The notes below the pieces were generated by a model. It saw only the letters and a list, made by a program, of their open reading frames with translations. It did not search any database and was not told where the DNA came from. Shown here in pieces: positions 1-4,732 of a stretch of DNA of 5,768 bases; within the stretch, counting starts at the first letter, position 1; every line of letters starts with the position of its first letter. The DNA comes from an uncultured Pseudomonadota bacterium. GTDB lineage: Bacteria; Pseudomonadota; Gammaproteobacteria; Steroidobacterales; Steroidobacteraceae. The DNA is taken from the NCBI GenBank assembly GCA_903890265.1, contig CAITAM010000206.1, positions 1-5,768 on the forward strand. Reading direction: 5' to 3'. The translations under genes were made by a program, and so were the position numbers.

Positions 1-162
1 ACTGCCGCTGATAGTATTTTCTATCAAAATGCCTCCCAGCTTCTTATCGTGGTAATAAATGTCGTTGGGCCATTTAATTTTCACCTCATCGTTCAGCACA
101 AATTCACAAAAATCCTTAACGGCCAGTGCAATAGCCATGTTTAAAAAAAACTGCTTATCGGC
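1..162 (-). CDS. birA: Biotin--[acetyl-CoA-carboxylase] ligase, internal fragment
   Basis: This is an open minus-strand frame running off the left edge, about 54 codons with neither true start nor stop. It translates to a stretch with FFLNMAIALAV followed by KIKWPNDIYYHDKKLGGILIE. In the BirA/LplA-type ligase family, KWPND and the following KxxGILIE form the biotin/ATP-binding core (E. coli BirA has RVKWPNDLYL and then RKLAGILVE). The enzyme activates biotin as biotinyl-AMP and transfers it to carboxyl carrier proteins in the cytoplasm. The DNA is AT-rich (about 38% GC in the first 60 bases by hand count) and the wording is Bacteroidetes-like, unlike everything to its right. The frame stops making BirA sense near 160-165, where an unrelated amidase begins on the other strand. 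Identification is firm; whether the fragment belongs to this genome is not. Confidence 0.85.
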
Positions 163-279
163 ATCCAGCTGGTCGGGCGGCAGAACCACGACCACGTGGT
201 CCTGCAGGTGGCGGCGGCCCTCGAACGCGAGACGGGCTGGATCCATCGCCATCCCCCGTGCTGGCTGGGCCATCGCTGA
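160..279 (+). pseudogene. Amidase (amidase-signature family) C-terminal end, 5'-truncated
   Basis: The plus-strand frame from 160 to the TGA at 277-279 reads GIQLVGRQNHD, then VLQVAAALERETGW, then ending in HRHPP plus a short tail. The pattern G-[IL]-QLVGR, a variable acidic/histidine stretch, VL-x-VAAALE and TGW is the usual C-terminus of amidase-signature hydrolases (GatA, indoleacetamide hydrolase and relatives). About 39 codons remain; the Ser-Ser-Lys catalytic region would lie upstream, where the sequence is instead the BirA fragment on the opposite strand. It is therefore a truncated end, either of a real gene cut by the junction or of a contig joined wrongly. The specific substrate cannot be told from this part. 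Confidence 0.65.
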
Positions 280-454
280 CCGAGTCTCCGTTACCGGATC
301 TGGGTCGGTTGTTACAGTCGGGCTCCGGTCCAAGTACCCTACAACCAGAGGCCAATGCCGGTGGACGCTCTCCGAGGGGCAGACGAAGATGCTGGACGGT
401 GCCAACCAGTCATTCCTTGGTTTCATGCGCGACACCTCGGTGAATCAACTCCCT

Positions 455-565
455 CGCCCTATCCCCGACCCTTTGCGCCGCGGCTTTGAAGCCAACCCCA
501 CAGCCACCCAGCCCGCCGCGCCCGTCCGGCTTGCTCGCGATATACCGCCGGTGATCCTCGGCGCT
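455..565 (-). pseudogene. MsrA-like C-terminal fragment in repeat Z
   Basis: On the minus strand the frame reads SAEDHRRYIASKPDGRGG and then LGGCGVGFK, ending near VGDRA. It aligns residue by residue with the MsrA tails of the other copies (DYHQQYL, then NPNGYCG, then GGCGVPFK, then VGEKA). The cysteine of GYCG is replaced by glycine (GRGG), and the stop after the final alanine is lost, so the frame runs on toward 425. Only the last third of an MsrA domain boundary is represented; the catalytic GCFW motif is absent. It is a non-functional remnant whose reading frame has nevertheless survived. The match is convincing only because three better copies exist in the window. Confidence 0.6.
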
Positions 566-617
566 GGATGGTCTTACGGCGCGTCGATCGGGCGGTTATC
601 CCGTCGTGGCCGGTCCA

Positions 618-662
618 CCGGTAGCCTTTCGGGAAACACCGTTGGCAGGTCACCGGTAGACC
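618..662 (+). repeat. Right-boundary CCGGTAGAC pair of repeat Z
   Basis: CCGGTAGCC at 618-626 and CCGGTAGAC at 653-661 lie 35 bp apart. In copies A and B the corresponding pair lies 24 bp apart, so Z carries one extra 11-bp step, the same period that separates the left-boundary pairs elsewhere. Confidence 0.6.
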
Positions 663-681
663 AACGGTGCCTCGCAGCGGC

Positions 682-725
682 TAAAATCGATCATGCAGCC
701 CTGACTTTGATCAGGTGGTGAGGAG
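682..725 (+). promoter_or_regulatory. Possible -10 box and ribosome binding site of the cassette 1 gene
   Basis: TAAAAT at 682-687 could be a -10 box, but there is no convincing -35 at the right distance. A small hairpin, CCTGA (700-704) with TCAGG (711-715), precedes AGGAG at 721-725. That Shine-Dalgarno sequence lies 4 nt before the ATG at 730 and favours this start over the GTG at 715. Confidence 0.35.
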
Positions 726-729
726 CACG

Positions 730-1386
730 ATGGATCCAATTGAACCTGAGCCGCACACACCTCATTCGCGCACGGGAATTCGTTGGCTCGACGCGTCCCT
801 TGCGCTCAGCGCGTTTGCGATATCGCTCATCTCGCTTATCGTGGCGATTCACCATGGACGCACGATGCAGGACATGGCCGAGGCCAACGCACGCATGGTG
901 GCGGCGAGCTCGTGGCCCTTCCTCCAATACGGGACTGGCAATCTCAACGAGCAGGGTTTACCGGAAATCTCGCTCAGCCTATCCAACGAGGGTGTTGGAC
1001 CCGCGCGGATAGAAAGATTAGAACTTCGTTATCACGACAAGCCTATGCCCTCGACGAGCGAGCTGCTGGCCGCGTGTTGCTTCCAGCAGGAAGGCGACGC
1101 AGAGTCGGTACTCGGCAGAAACAACGCAGATTTGGCATCCGGCATCGTCACCTCGCCGGCGAACGGTAAGATCCTAGGCGCTCGTCAGGAACTTACCCTA
1201 CTCAGGCTGCGACGCACGAGCGCAAACATGGCCGTGTGGGACCGCCTAAATAAGGAGCGCTTTCAGATCCAGCCGCGGGTCTGCTTCTGCTCGGTGTTCG
1301 ACGAATGCTGGATCACCGAGCGCAAGTATGCAAAGCCCACCCGCGTCGCGGAATGCCCTGCGGATTGGGTGCCTTATGGCGAATGA
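730..1386 (+). CDS. Hypothetical membrane-anchored protein (cassette 1)
   Basis: This encodes 218 residues from the ATG at 730, chosen because AGGAG lies just upstream; a GTG at 715 would add five residues. I do not recognise the family. Residues ~20-41 (WLDASLALSAFAISLISLIV) form one hydrophobic helix, followed by a polar HHGRTMQDMAEANARM stretch that could be a short coiled or amphipathic segment. The remaining ~160 residues look like a soluble beta-rich domain, with SLSLSNEGVGPARIERLEL near 81-99. This N-x-G-x-GPA wording is common in small uncharacterised membrane proteins of accessory regions. The C-terminal part is cysteine-containing (VCFCSVFDEC at ~184-193, then AECP). The gene stands alone between repeats Z and A, which marks it as cassette cargo. 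The C-terminal domain would be cytoplasmic or periplasmic depending on topology, which I cannot fix. A defence or stress role is possible but unsupported. Confidence 0.75.
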   Translation: MDPIEPEPHTPHSRTGIRWLDASLALSAFAISLISLIVAIHHGRTMQDMAEANARMVAASSWPFLQYGTGNLNEQGLPEISLSLSNEGVGPARIERLELRYHDKPMPSTSELLAACCFQQEGDAESVLGRNNADLASGIVTSPANGKILGARQELTLLRLRRTSANMAVWDRLNKERFQIQPRVCFCSVFDECWITERKYAKPTRVAECPADWVPYGE

Positions 1387-1451
1387 TTCATTGGAAAAAT
1401 CAAGCCGAGCGCCGACACCGGTGTAGCCGCTAGGTACAGATATCGCTGCAC

Positions 1452-1479
1452 GCTTCGGCGCCGACTTTACTACCGAAGC
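1452..1479. terminator. Hairpin between the cassette 1 gene and repeat A
   Basis: GCTTCGG (1452-1458) can pair with CCGAAGC (1473-1479) around a 14-nt loop that itself contains GGCGCC. It lies ~65 bp after the stop of the cassette 1 gene. No T-run follows, so it is at best a weak terminator or the outer edge of repeat A. Confidence 0.3.
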
Positions 1480-1481
1480 CG

Positions 1482-1501
1482 CCGGTAGACTGCCGGTAGG
1501 C
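1482..1501 (+). repeat. Left-boundary 9-mer pair of repeat A
   Basis: CCGGTAGAC at 1482-1490 is followed 11 bp later by CCGGTAGGC at 1493-1501. The same 11-bp step opens copies B and C. Confidence 0.7.
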
Positions 1502-1595
1502 CTCAACTTCGAAATCATCTGGCGTTTTTCTGCAGAAATACGTGGAATCTTCGGGCAGGCCGATGCTAACCACGCGACTTCCCGTTGGAACCCGC

Positions 1596-1615
1596 GGCGT
1601 AGCGAAGACTACGCC
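1596..1615. terminator. Hairpin overlapping the msrA-tail stop codon, repeat A
   Basis: GGCGTAG (1596-1602) pairs perfectly with CTACGCC (1609-1615) around a CGAAGA loop. The minus-strand stop TAG of the msrA tail is one arm of the stem. There is no U-tract on the minus side, so termination activity is uncertain, but the structure is retained in A, B and C. Confidence 0.55.
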
Positions 1616-1719
1616 TTCTCGCCCACTTGTGACTCCGCGAGTTTGAAGGGAACTCCACACCCTCCTATCCCGCAGTACCCATTCGGATTCTTCGCGAGGT
1701 ACTGCTGGTGATAGTCGGC
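1609..1719 (-). pseudogene. MsrA-like C-terminal fragment in repeat A
   Basis: Thirty-six codons plus a TAG stop. The translation begins ADYHQQYLAKNPNGYCGIGG, continues CGVPFKLAES and ends QVGEKA. HQQYL-x-KNP-x-GYCGIGG is the C-terminal signature of MsrA (E. coli: HQQYLHKNPYGYCGIGG), including the GYCG cysteine that acts as a resolving residue in the family. The catalytic GCFW segment and all of the N-terminal ~130 residues are missing, and upstream the frame stays open only to the TAA at 1753-1755 without MsrA similarity. It cannot reduce methionine sulfoxide by itself. Compared with copy B, the differences in the core are third-position and silent, so the sequence diverged while it was being read as protein. 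Confidence 0.8.
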
Positions 1720-1785
1720 GCTGAAGTCGGACTTTCTCGTGTATTCAAGCAGTTATCGAATTGACGACTTCCGGACGGTCGACTT

Positions 1786-1819
1786 CCGGTAGACGATTGC
1801 GCCGAAGCAACGGTAGACC
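1786..1819 (+). repeat. Right-boundary 9-mer pair of repeat A
   Basis: CCGGTAGAC at 1786-1794, preceded by CGGTCGACTT, is followed by ACGGTAGACC with its core 24 bp later (1810-1818). Copy B has the same 24-bp step. Confidence 0.7.
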
Positions 1820-1837
1820 TATCCGTGAGGAGCGATC

Positions 1838-1872
1838 TTGTCGTTTAACGTTCAACGTTATAGACTTCTGCC
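1838..1872 (+). promoter_or_regulatory. higBA promoter with overlapping operator palindrome
   Basis: TAACGT (1846-1851), a TCA spacer and ACGTTA (1855-1860) form a perfect inverted repeat immediately before higB. It abuts a -10-like TATAGA at 1859-1864. A weak -35, TTGTCG at 1838-1843, gives a short 15-bp spacer. The -10 ends 8 nt before the ATG, so transcription should begin at or within a few bases of the start codon. No Shine-Dalgarno sequence is present. HigA-type antitoxins bind such palindromes to repress their operons; binding here is inferred. Confidence 0.55.
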
Positions 1873-2151
1873 ATGATCAAGGGCTTCCGTTGCGCAAACA
1901 CGAGAATCCTTTTCGAGACAGGCAAATGCAAACAATTCGCGGCGATTACTGGGGTTGCCACGCGGAAGCTGGCGCAGTTGGACGCCGCTGAGACTCTGGA
2001 ATTCCTGCGTTCTCCGCCGGGTAACCGGCTGGAGGCGCTGAGAGGCGATCGGAAGGGCCAATACAGCATTCGGGTCAACGACCAATACCGCGTCTGCTTC
2101 CGCTGGACGAATGAGGGACCGACTGACGTCGAAATCGTGGACTATCACTGA
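1873..2151 (+). CDS. higB: HigB-type toxin (RelE superfamily ribosome-dependent mRNA interferase)
   Basis: This encodes 92 residues, the normal size of the HigB/plasmid-maintenance killer family. Diagnostic stretches are RLEALRGDRKGQYSIRVN (~52-69), YRVCFRW (~72-78) and the terminal DVEIVDYH. In HigB proteins the conserved basic residues and the C-terminal D-Y-H take part in cleaving mRNA in the ribosomal A site, which stops translation when free toxin accumulates. All these positions are intact here, so the toxin looks functional. The start matches the family's usual M-I-x-x-F opening. The gene sits 53 bp after repeat A and 11 bp before higA, in the toxin-first order typical of higBA. Expression is probably kept low by the HigA-HigB complex acting at the upstream palindrome. 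Confidence 0.9.
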   Translation: MIKGFRCANTRILFETGKCKQFAAITGVATRKLAQLDAAETLEFLRSPPGNRLEALRGDRKGQYSIRVNDQYRVCFRWTNEGPTDVEIVDYH

Positions 2152-2162
2152 GGGTTGCGAAG

Positions 2163-2462
2163 ATGTTTAAGAATGGCATGCGACCAGTTCACCCGGGCGA
2201 GGTGCTCCGGGAGGACTTTCTCAAGCCGCTGGGATTGAGTGCCAATGCATTGGCGAAGGCCCTCAACGTGCCCACACCAAGGATTAACGATGTCGTCCGA
2301 GAGCGGCGCGGAGTTTCCGCTGACACGGCCATGCGTCTGGCGCGCTATTTCGGAGGTGATGCCCGTTCCTGGCTGAACCTTCAGACGGCCTATGACCTGC
2401 GGGTTGCGGAACTGAGCAGCGGCAAACGGATTGCGCGAGAGGTCTCGCCGTCCGCAGCGTAG
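2163..2462 (+). CDS. higA: HigA-type antitoxin (XRE-family helix-turn-helix)
   Basis: This encodes 99 residues. MRPVHPGEVLREDFLKPLGL (from residue 6) followed by ANALAKALNVPTPRINDVV and then ISADTA-like VSADTAMRLARYFG is the standard HigA/VapI architecture. Residues ~27-50 supply the DNA-reading helix-turn-helix, and WLNLQTAYDL (~70-79) closes the fold. HigA binds HigB, blocks its active site and, alone or as a complex, represses the operon. The stop of higB runs into TGAGGG, whose AGGG lies 8 nt before this ATG and supplies a ribosome site, unlike the toxin start. The last ~15 residues are the variable tail. Intact and presumably functional. Confidence 0.93.
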   Translation: MFKNGMRPVHPGEVLREDFLKPLGLSANALAKALNVPTPRINDVVRERRGVSADTAMRLARYFGGDARSWLNLQTAYDLRVAELSSGKRIAREVSPSAA

Positions 2463-2492
2463 CTGTCCACGCTTAATGGACCGGGACGGCTT

Positions 2493-3152
2493 TCAGGCGC
2501 TCAAGTCTCCCAAGCCGAGTCTCGCCGCAAGTTCCGCAACGTACTTTTTGTGCCCGAGATTAATTGTCGCCTGCCTGACTTGTTCCACCAGTAACTCTCG
2601 CGACCGGTCATGTTCGCCTCGCGTTGCCAGGATGATCGCCGAGACAATCCTCGGGGGGCGGCTCGCGCCCATATTCTCCGCCCGACCGGCCCACTCCTGC
2701 AGAATCCCGTCGCGGGTCGCAAAGCGATCAAGGAACGGGAACGCGGTATCCTCAATGCGATGCCGTACATCTGAGATAACGTCGTCACCGGATCTGGCAT
2801 GCCACCAAATCTCCTTTCCTTCACCAATTAGCTCGCCAAGTCGGGCACGCACACAGCAGTCGTATTCCTGAATCCAGGCCTTCGACGGACTCCCGGAGTA
2901 ATGCGCGACCTCCGGAACATAGACACCCAGGTTGACGGCAAACATGCCATGCATATTCTCTCGAAGGCCTGGAATGTAGGTGGTCCCCGGAGGATCTGAA
3001 GCCCCCATTTGAATGCTGATTACTTGGGTCAGCCCGTCCGTCGTCTGGCGATTGAATGCTCTGCCGCGGACTCTAAAGCCGGCTTGCGTCAGAAGCGGCT
3101 TGAGTGCGGTCTGAATCCTGTCGAGCGCTTGGGCAAATTCCGATTTCGGCAT
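2493..3152 (-). CDS. DUF4304-domain protein
   Basis: This encodes 219 residues, convergent with higA (30 bp between stops). The N-terminal part matches my memory of the DUF4304 family: LKPLLTQAGFRVRGRAFNRQ (~17-36), TDGLTQVISIQMG (~38-50), then FAVNLGVYVPEVA (~71-83) and EIWWHA (~114-119). The family is small, cytoplasmic and of unknown function, often found in accessory DNA. The second half (LDRFATRDGILQEWAG, then a helical LLVEQVRQATINLGHKKYVAELAARLGLG) looks all-helical. No signal peptide or membrane helix. The ATG at 3152 fits the family's start but has no clear ribosome site. The gene lies between higBA and repeat B and has its own promoter region to the right. It could be cargo or a third partner of the TA operon, but convergent orientation argues against the latter. 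Confidence 0.75.
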   Translation of the reverse strand: MPKSEFAQALDRIQTALKPLLTQAGFRVRGRAFNRQTTDGLTQVISIQMGASDPPGTTYIPGLRENMHGMFAVNLGVYVPEVAHYSGSPSKAWIQEYDCCVRARLGELIGEGKEIWWHARSGDDVISDVRHRIEDTAFPFLDRFATRDGILQEWAGRAENMGASRPPRIVSAIILATRGEHDRSRELLVEQVRQATINLGHKKYVAELAARLGLGDLSA

Positions 3153-3304
3153 GGCACTAGTGATTCTACCGGCCTTGACTCAACCCACCGGAATTCCAAG
3201 TTTTACCTTGTACTCTGATGTGGCAGGCACTGAAGTGTTCGGCACTACCGGCACGTAGGGACGCAGCCGCTCGCTCTTGGCCGACCGCTTTCCTAAGCCC
3301 AAAT
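3153..3304. other. Intergenic region upstream of the DUF4304 gene
   Basis: About 150 bp between the DUF4304 start and repeat B. Read on the minus strand it contains CCGGTAGAA (plus positions 3164-3172) and CCGGTAG (3245-3251), variants of the boundary 9-mer in inverted orientation. A minus-strand reading frame of 56 codons starts with an ATG inside repeat B at 3350 and ends at 3180. It has no ribosome site and no recognisable motif, so I do not call it a gene. No clear promoter was identified. Confidence 0.4.
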
Positions 3305-3306
3305 CG

Positions 3307-3326
3307 CCGGTAGAGTTCCGATAGAC
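3307..3326 (+). repeat. Left-boundary 9-mer pair of repeat B
   Basis: CCGGTAGAG (3307-3315) and CCGATAGAC (3318-3326), one mismatch each, sit 11 bp apart as in copies A and C. Confidence 0.65.
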
Positions 3327-3420
3327 GTCAGCGCCGAACACAGCGTGCATTACTCCGCAGAGACTCGCGGCGTCTTGCCGCAGGACACCGCTAACCAGCT
3401 CACTTCCTGACTGAACCCTC

Positions 3421-3440
3421 GGTGTAGCTTCGGCTACGCC
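3421..3440. terminator. UUCG-loop hairpin overlapping the msrA-tail stop codon, repeat B
   Basis: GGTGTAGC (3421-3428) and GCTACGCC (3433-3440) form an 8-bp stem with one G-T pair, closed by a TTCG tetraloop, a very stable loop in RNA. The msrA stop TAG is part of the stem. There is no T-run on the minus-strand side; a short pyrimidine tract follows on the plus side. Confidence 0.6.
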
Positions 3441-3544
3441 TTCTCCCCCACCGGTAACTCCGCGAGTTTAAAGGGAACTCCACACCCTCCAATCCCGCAG
3501 TACCCGTTCGGATTCTTCGCCAGGTACTGCTGGTGATAGTCGGC
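3434..3544 (-). pseudogene. MsrA-like C-terminal fragment in repeat B
   Basis: Thirty-six codons and a TAG stop: ADYHQQYLAKNPNGYCGIGG, then CGVPFKLAEL, then PVGEKA. Upstream the frame stays open with ISTFR directly before ADYH, weakly recalling the residues that precede this motif in full MsrA proteins, but further similarity fades. The N-terminal catalytic domain is absent. Relative to copy A, five of eight base differences are silent; the other three fall in adjacent codons near the C-terminus, where the protein family itself is variable. Confidence 0.8.
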
Positions 3545-3610
3545 GCGGAAGGTGGAAATCCCCTGGAAACTAAATCGTTGCCTCAGCACTGGGACTCGAC
3601 CGGTCGACTT

Positions 3611-3644
3611 TCGGTAGACCTTGCAATCGCTTCACCGGTAGACC
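3611..3644 (+). repeat. Right-boundary 9-mer pair of repeat B
   Basis: TCGGTAGAC (3611-3619), preceded by CGGTCGACT, and CCGGTAGAC (3635-3643) lie 24 bp apart, the same step as in copy A. The end CACCGGTAGACCAA is shared with the end of copy Z. Confidence 0.7.
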
Positions 3645-3677
3645 AAATCTAAGTCCGGCCGGAGCAATACCCGCGGT

Positions 3678-4286
3678 TCACCCGCCGTTCGCAGTAGCGA
3701 GCGTCAGCACAGCCTCGACGGGCGCAGCGAATTCTTGCTTCACTCTTCGCACCATCGGCGCTTCCTGCAGCCACTCAACCGCAGCCGGACCAACCCAAAG
3801 TGCATTGTCAGCTTTGCTTGGAATGGCTGACTGAGCGCCGGCCGCTGAACCCTGGTCAAGGCTGGGGTTCTGCCAGCGCAGGATTCCGTTTCGGTATCGC
3901 TTCTTCACGAAGCTCCGAAGGCTGCGGTAACGCTTCTCGACCGATCGCGCAACAGCCGCGGCTTCCGAACTCGTGTTGATCGCCAGTCGCCCCTCAGCCA
4001 GCATAGACGCGTTGCTGCGCGACCGAAGAAACTGAATCGTTGCTTCCTCAGACCGACAGTACCAGTCGTTGCACTTTGGAATGAACTCACTGTCAAGTCG
4101 TGCCAGATCCTTCGTTGACCAAATGATGCAGTACGAGCCGATTGGATCAAGACTTCGATGAGTTTCCGGTTCGCTGGACTTCCAGCGTGGTCCGCTGATC
4201 AAGACTACGGCGCAGTCACGCAGCACTTCGCTGATAAAATCCGCTTCGTCAGTGTGGTGCATAACAAATCGCAGCTGACTGCGCAT
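3678..4286 (-). CDS. Hypothetical protein (cassette 3)
   Basis: This encodes 202 residues from the ATG at 4286. Alternatives are an ATG at 4295 (three residues longer) and a TTG at 4349, none with a good ribosome site. I favour 4286 because MRSQLRFVMHHTDEADF reads like a natural N-terminus. I cannot name the family. The first ~100 residues look conserved and globular: FISEVLRDCAVVLISGPRW (~17-35), SLDPIGSYCIIW (~45-56), then KCNDWYCRSEEATIQFLRS (~71-89) and EGRLAINT (~98-105). These are rich in Trp, Cys and charged residues, as in a catalytic or nucleotide-handling domain, but no known motif is met. A basic helix follows (VEKRYRSLRSFVKKRYRNG, ~116-134), then a low-complexity linker. There is no signal peptide or membrane helix. 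It lies downstream of the PIN toxin/RHH antitoxin pair on the same strand with a ~146-bp gap, so it probably has its own promoter. Confidence 0.7.
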   Translation of the reverse strand: MRSQLRFVMHHTDEADFISEVLRDCAVVLISGPRWKSSEPETHRSLDPIGSYCIIWSTKDLARLDSEFIPKCNDWYCRSEEATIQFLRSRSNASMLAEGRLAINTSSEAAAVARSVEKRYRSLRSFVKKRYRNGILRWQNPSLDQGSAAGAQSAIPSKADNALWVGPAAVEWLQEAPMVRRVKQEFAAPVEAVLTLATANGG

Positions 4287-4432
4287 CGGGTCCATCCAAT
4301 TCGCCCGGCGGCGACCGTCGTTAATGTCTCCCTCGAGATAGTCTATCAATGGTGGTCGATCGGATGCGTATCGAACTGAATGGGCGCCCCTTTGAAGTCT
4401 TGGGCAAATTCTGCAGACCTAACCTGCCCTGT

Positions 4433-4732
4433 TCACGCTACCGTCGACCTGCGGCTGCGCTTCGTTGGAGCGCGTTTGATCGCGTCACCCTTGCGCGGTT
4501 TCTCACCACCGCCCCGGCTCCGGTCACGAATCAATTGCGCTCCGGCCTTCGGATCGGCAGCCGCGATACGATCGGCGAACCATTTGGCAGTTCGCATCTG
4601 CGCTAGCTTTTCCGCGATCGCGACGTTGATCAATTGATTCACCGCGACCCCCTCCAGGTCCGACATGGACCTCAGCTCTTCCAGCAACGAAGGTTGCAGC
4701 CTCAACGCAAAGTTGCTTGCCCGCATATTCAT
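4433..4732 (-). CDS. Ribbon-helix-helix antitoxin partner of the PIN toxin
   Basis: This encodes 99 residues. FALRLQPSLLEELRSMSDLE (~8-27) followed by VAVNQLINVAIAEKLAQMR (~29-47) has the strand-helix-helix pattern of the Arc/CopG/HicB-like ribbon-helix-helix fold. The fold dimerises and inserts a beta ribbon into the DNA major groove. The C-terminal half is basic and Gly/Arg/Lys-rich, with no predicted fold alone; in such antitoxins this part wraps the toxin. The toxin stop and this ATG overlap as TAATG, implying translational coupling, with GGGG a few bases upstream as ribosome site. MNMR offers a second ATG two codons later. The last codons coincide with an inverted copy of GGTCGACGGTAG (plus 4438-4449), a repeat-boundary sequence. 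The pairing is inferred from order and fold. Confidence 0.82.
   Translation of the reverse strand: MNMRASNFALRLQPSLLEELRSMSDLEGVAVNQLINVAIAEKLAQMRTAKWFADRIAAADPKAGAQLIRDRSRGGGEKPRKGDAIKRAPTKRSRRSTVA

Larger units (their letters stand above)
358..662 (+). repeat. Array repeat, copy Z (decayed)
   Basis: This is the most diverged of four related blocks. It begins at CCGGTGGAC (358-366), a one-base variant of the boundary 9-mer, and ends at CACCGGTAGACC (651-662), with a second variant CCGGTAGCC at 618. Internal landmarks recur in the same order as in the other copies: CCAACCAGTCA near 402, CTCGGTG near 436, the msrA-tail frame at 455-565, and GGTGAT followed by TCGGCGCTG near 551-566. The msrA part aligns with copy A without gaps. 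The left arm is shorter (97 bp from boundary to msrA end, against 127 bp in A, B and C), and the hairpin of the other copies is lost. The 280-357 stretch between the amidase stop and this block shows nothing recognisable. Confidence 0.65.
1479..1820 (+). repeat. Array repeat, copy A
   Basis: This ~340-bp block lies between cassettes 1 and 2. In plus-strand order it has a tandem pair of CCGGTAGAC-type 9-mers (1482, 1493), a ~100-bp arm containing GCAGA and GCTAACC, and a hairpin (1596-1615). The minus-strand msrA tail (1609-1719), a ~55-bp variable stretch, the sequence ACGGTCGACTTCCGGTAGAC ending at 1794, and a last CGGTAGACC at 1811-1819 follow. Against copy B it aligns without a gap: ~67% in the left arm, 103/111 in the msrA tail, and about half of positions in the variable stretch (hand counts). 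Distances from the first 9-mer to the msrA stop (127 bp) and on to the right 9-mers (177 and 201 bp) are identical in A and B. Confidence 0.85.
3305..3645 (+). repeat. Array repeat, copy B
   Basis: This block between cassettes 2 and 3 has the same order and spacing as copy A. The left 9-mers lie at 3307 and 3318, the GCAGA and GCTAACC landmarks at ~3357 and 3390, the hairpin at 3421-3440, the msrA tail at 3434-3544, CGGTCGACTTTCGGTAGAC ending at 3619, and CACCGGTAGACC ending at 3644. Anchor to anchor it is 1825 bp from copy A and 2030 bp from copy C. In the msrA part it matches A at 103/111 and C at 96/104 positions by hand count. Confidence 0.85.

Noticed and set aside
59..721. Long plus-strand open frame of 220 codons
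   Set aside because: It runs antisense to birA, then out of frame through the amidase end and antisense through repeat Z; it matches no protein pattern and is an accident of GC-rich DNA.
1430..1660. Minus-strand open frame through repeat A
   Set aside because: It covers the hairpin and part of the msrA tail in a different frame; the conserved frame ends at 1609.
1609..1719. Functional stand-alone MsrA peptide
   Set aside because: Only 36 codons remain, with no start codon in good context and no GCFW catalytic cysteine, so enzyme activity is not possible.
2431..2871. Plus-strand open frame of 146 codons
   Set aside because: Antisense to the DUF4304 gene, which has the convincing protein pattern; this frame has none.
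4349..4637. Plus-strand open frames opposite the RHH antitoxin and its downstream gap
   Set aside because: They lie antisense to a well-supported antitoxin gene and have no domain signature.
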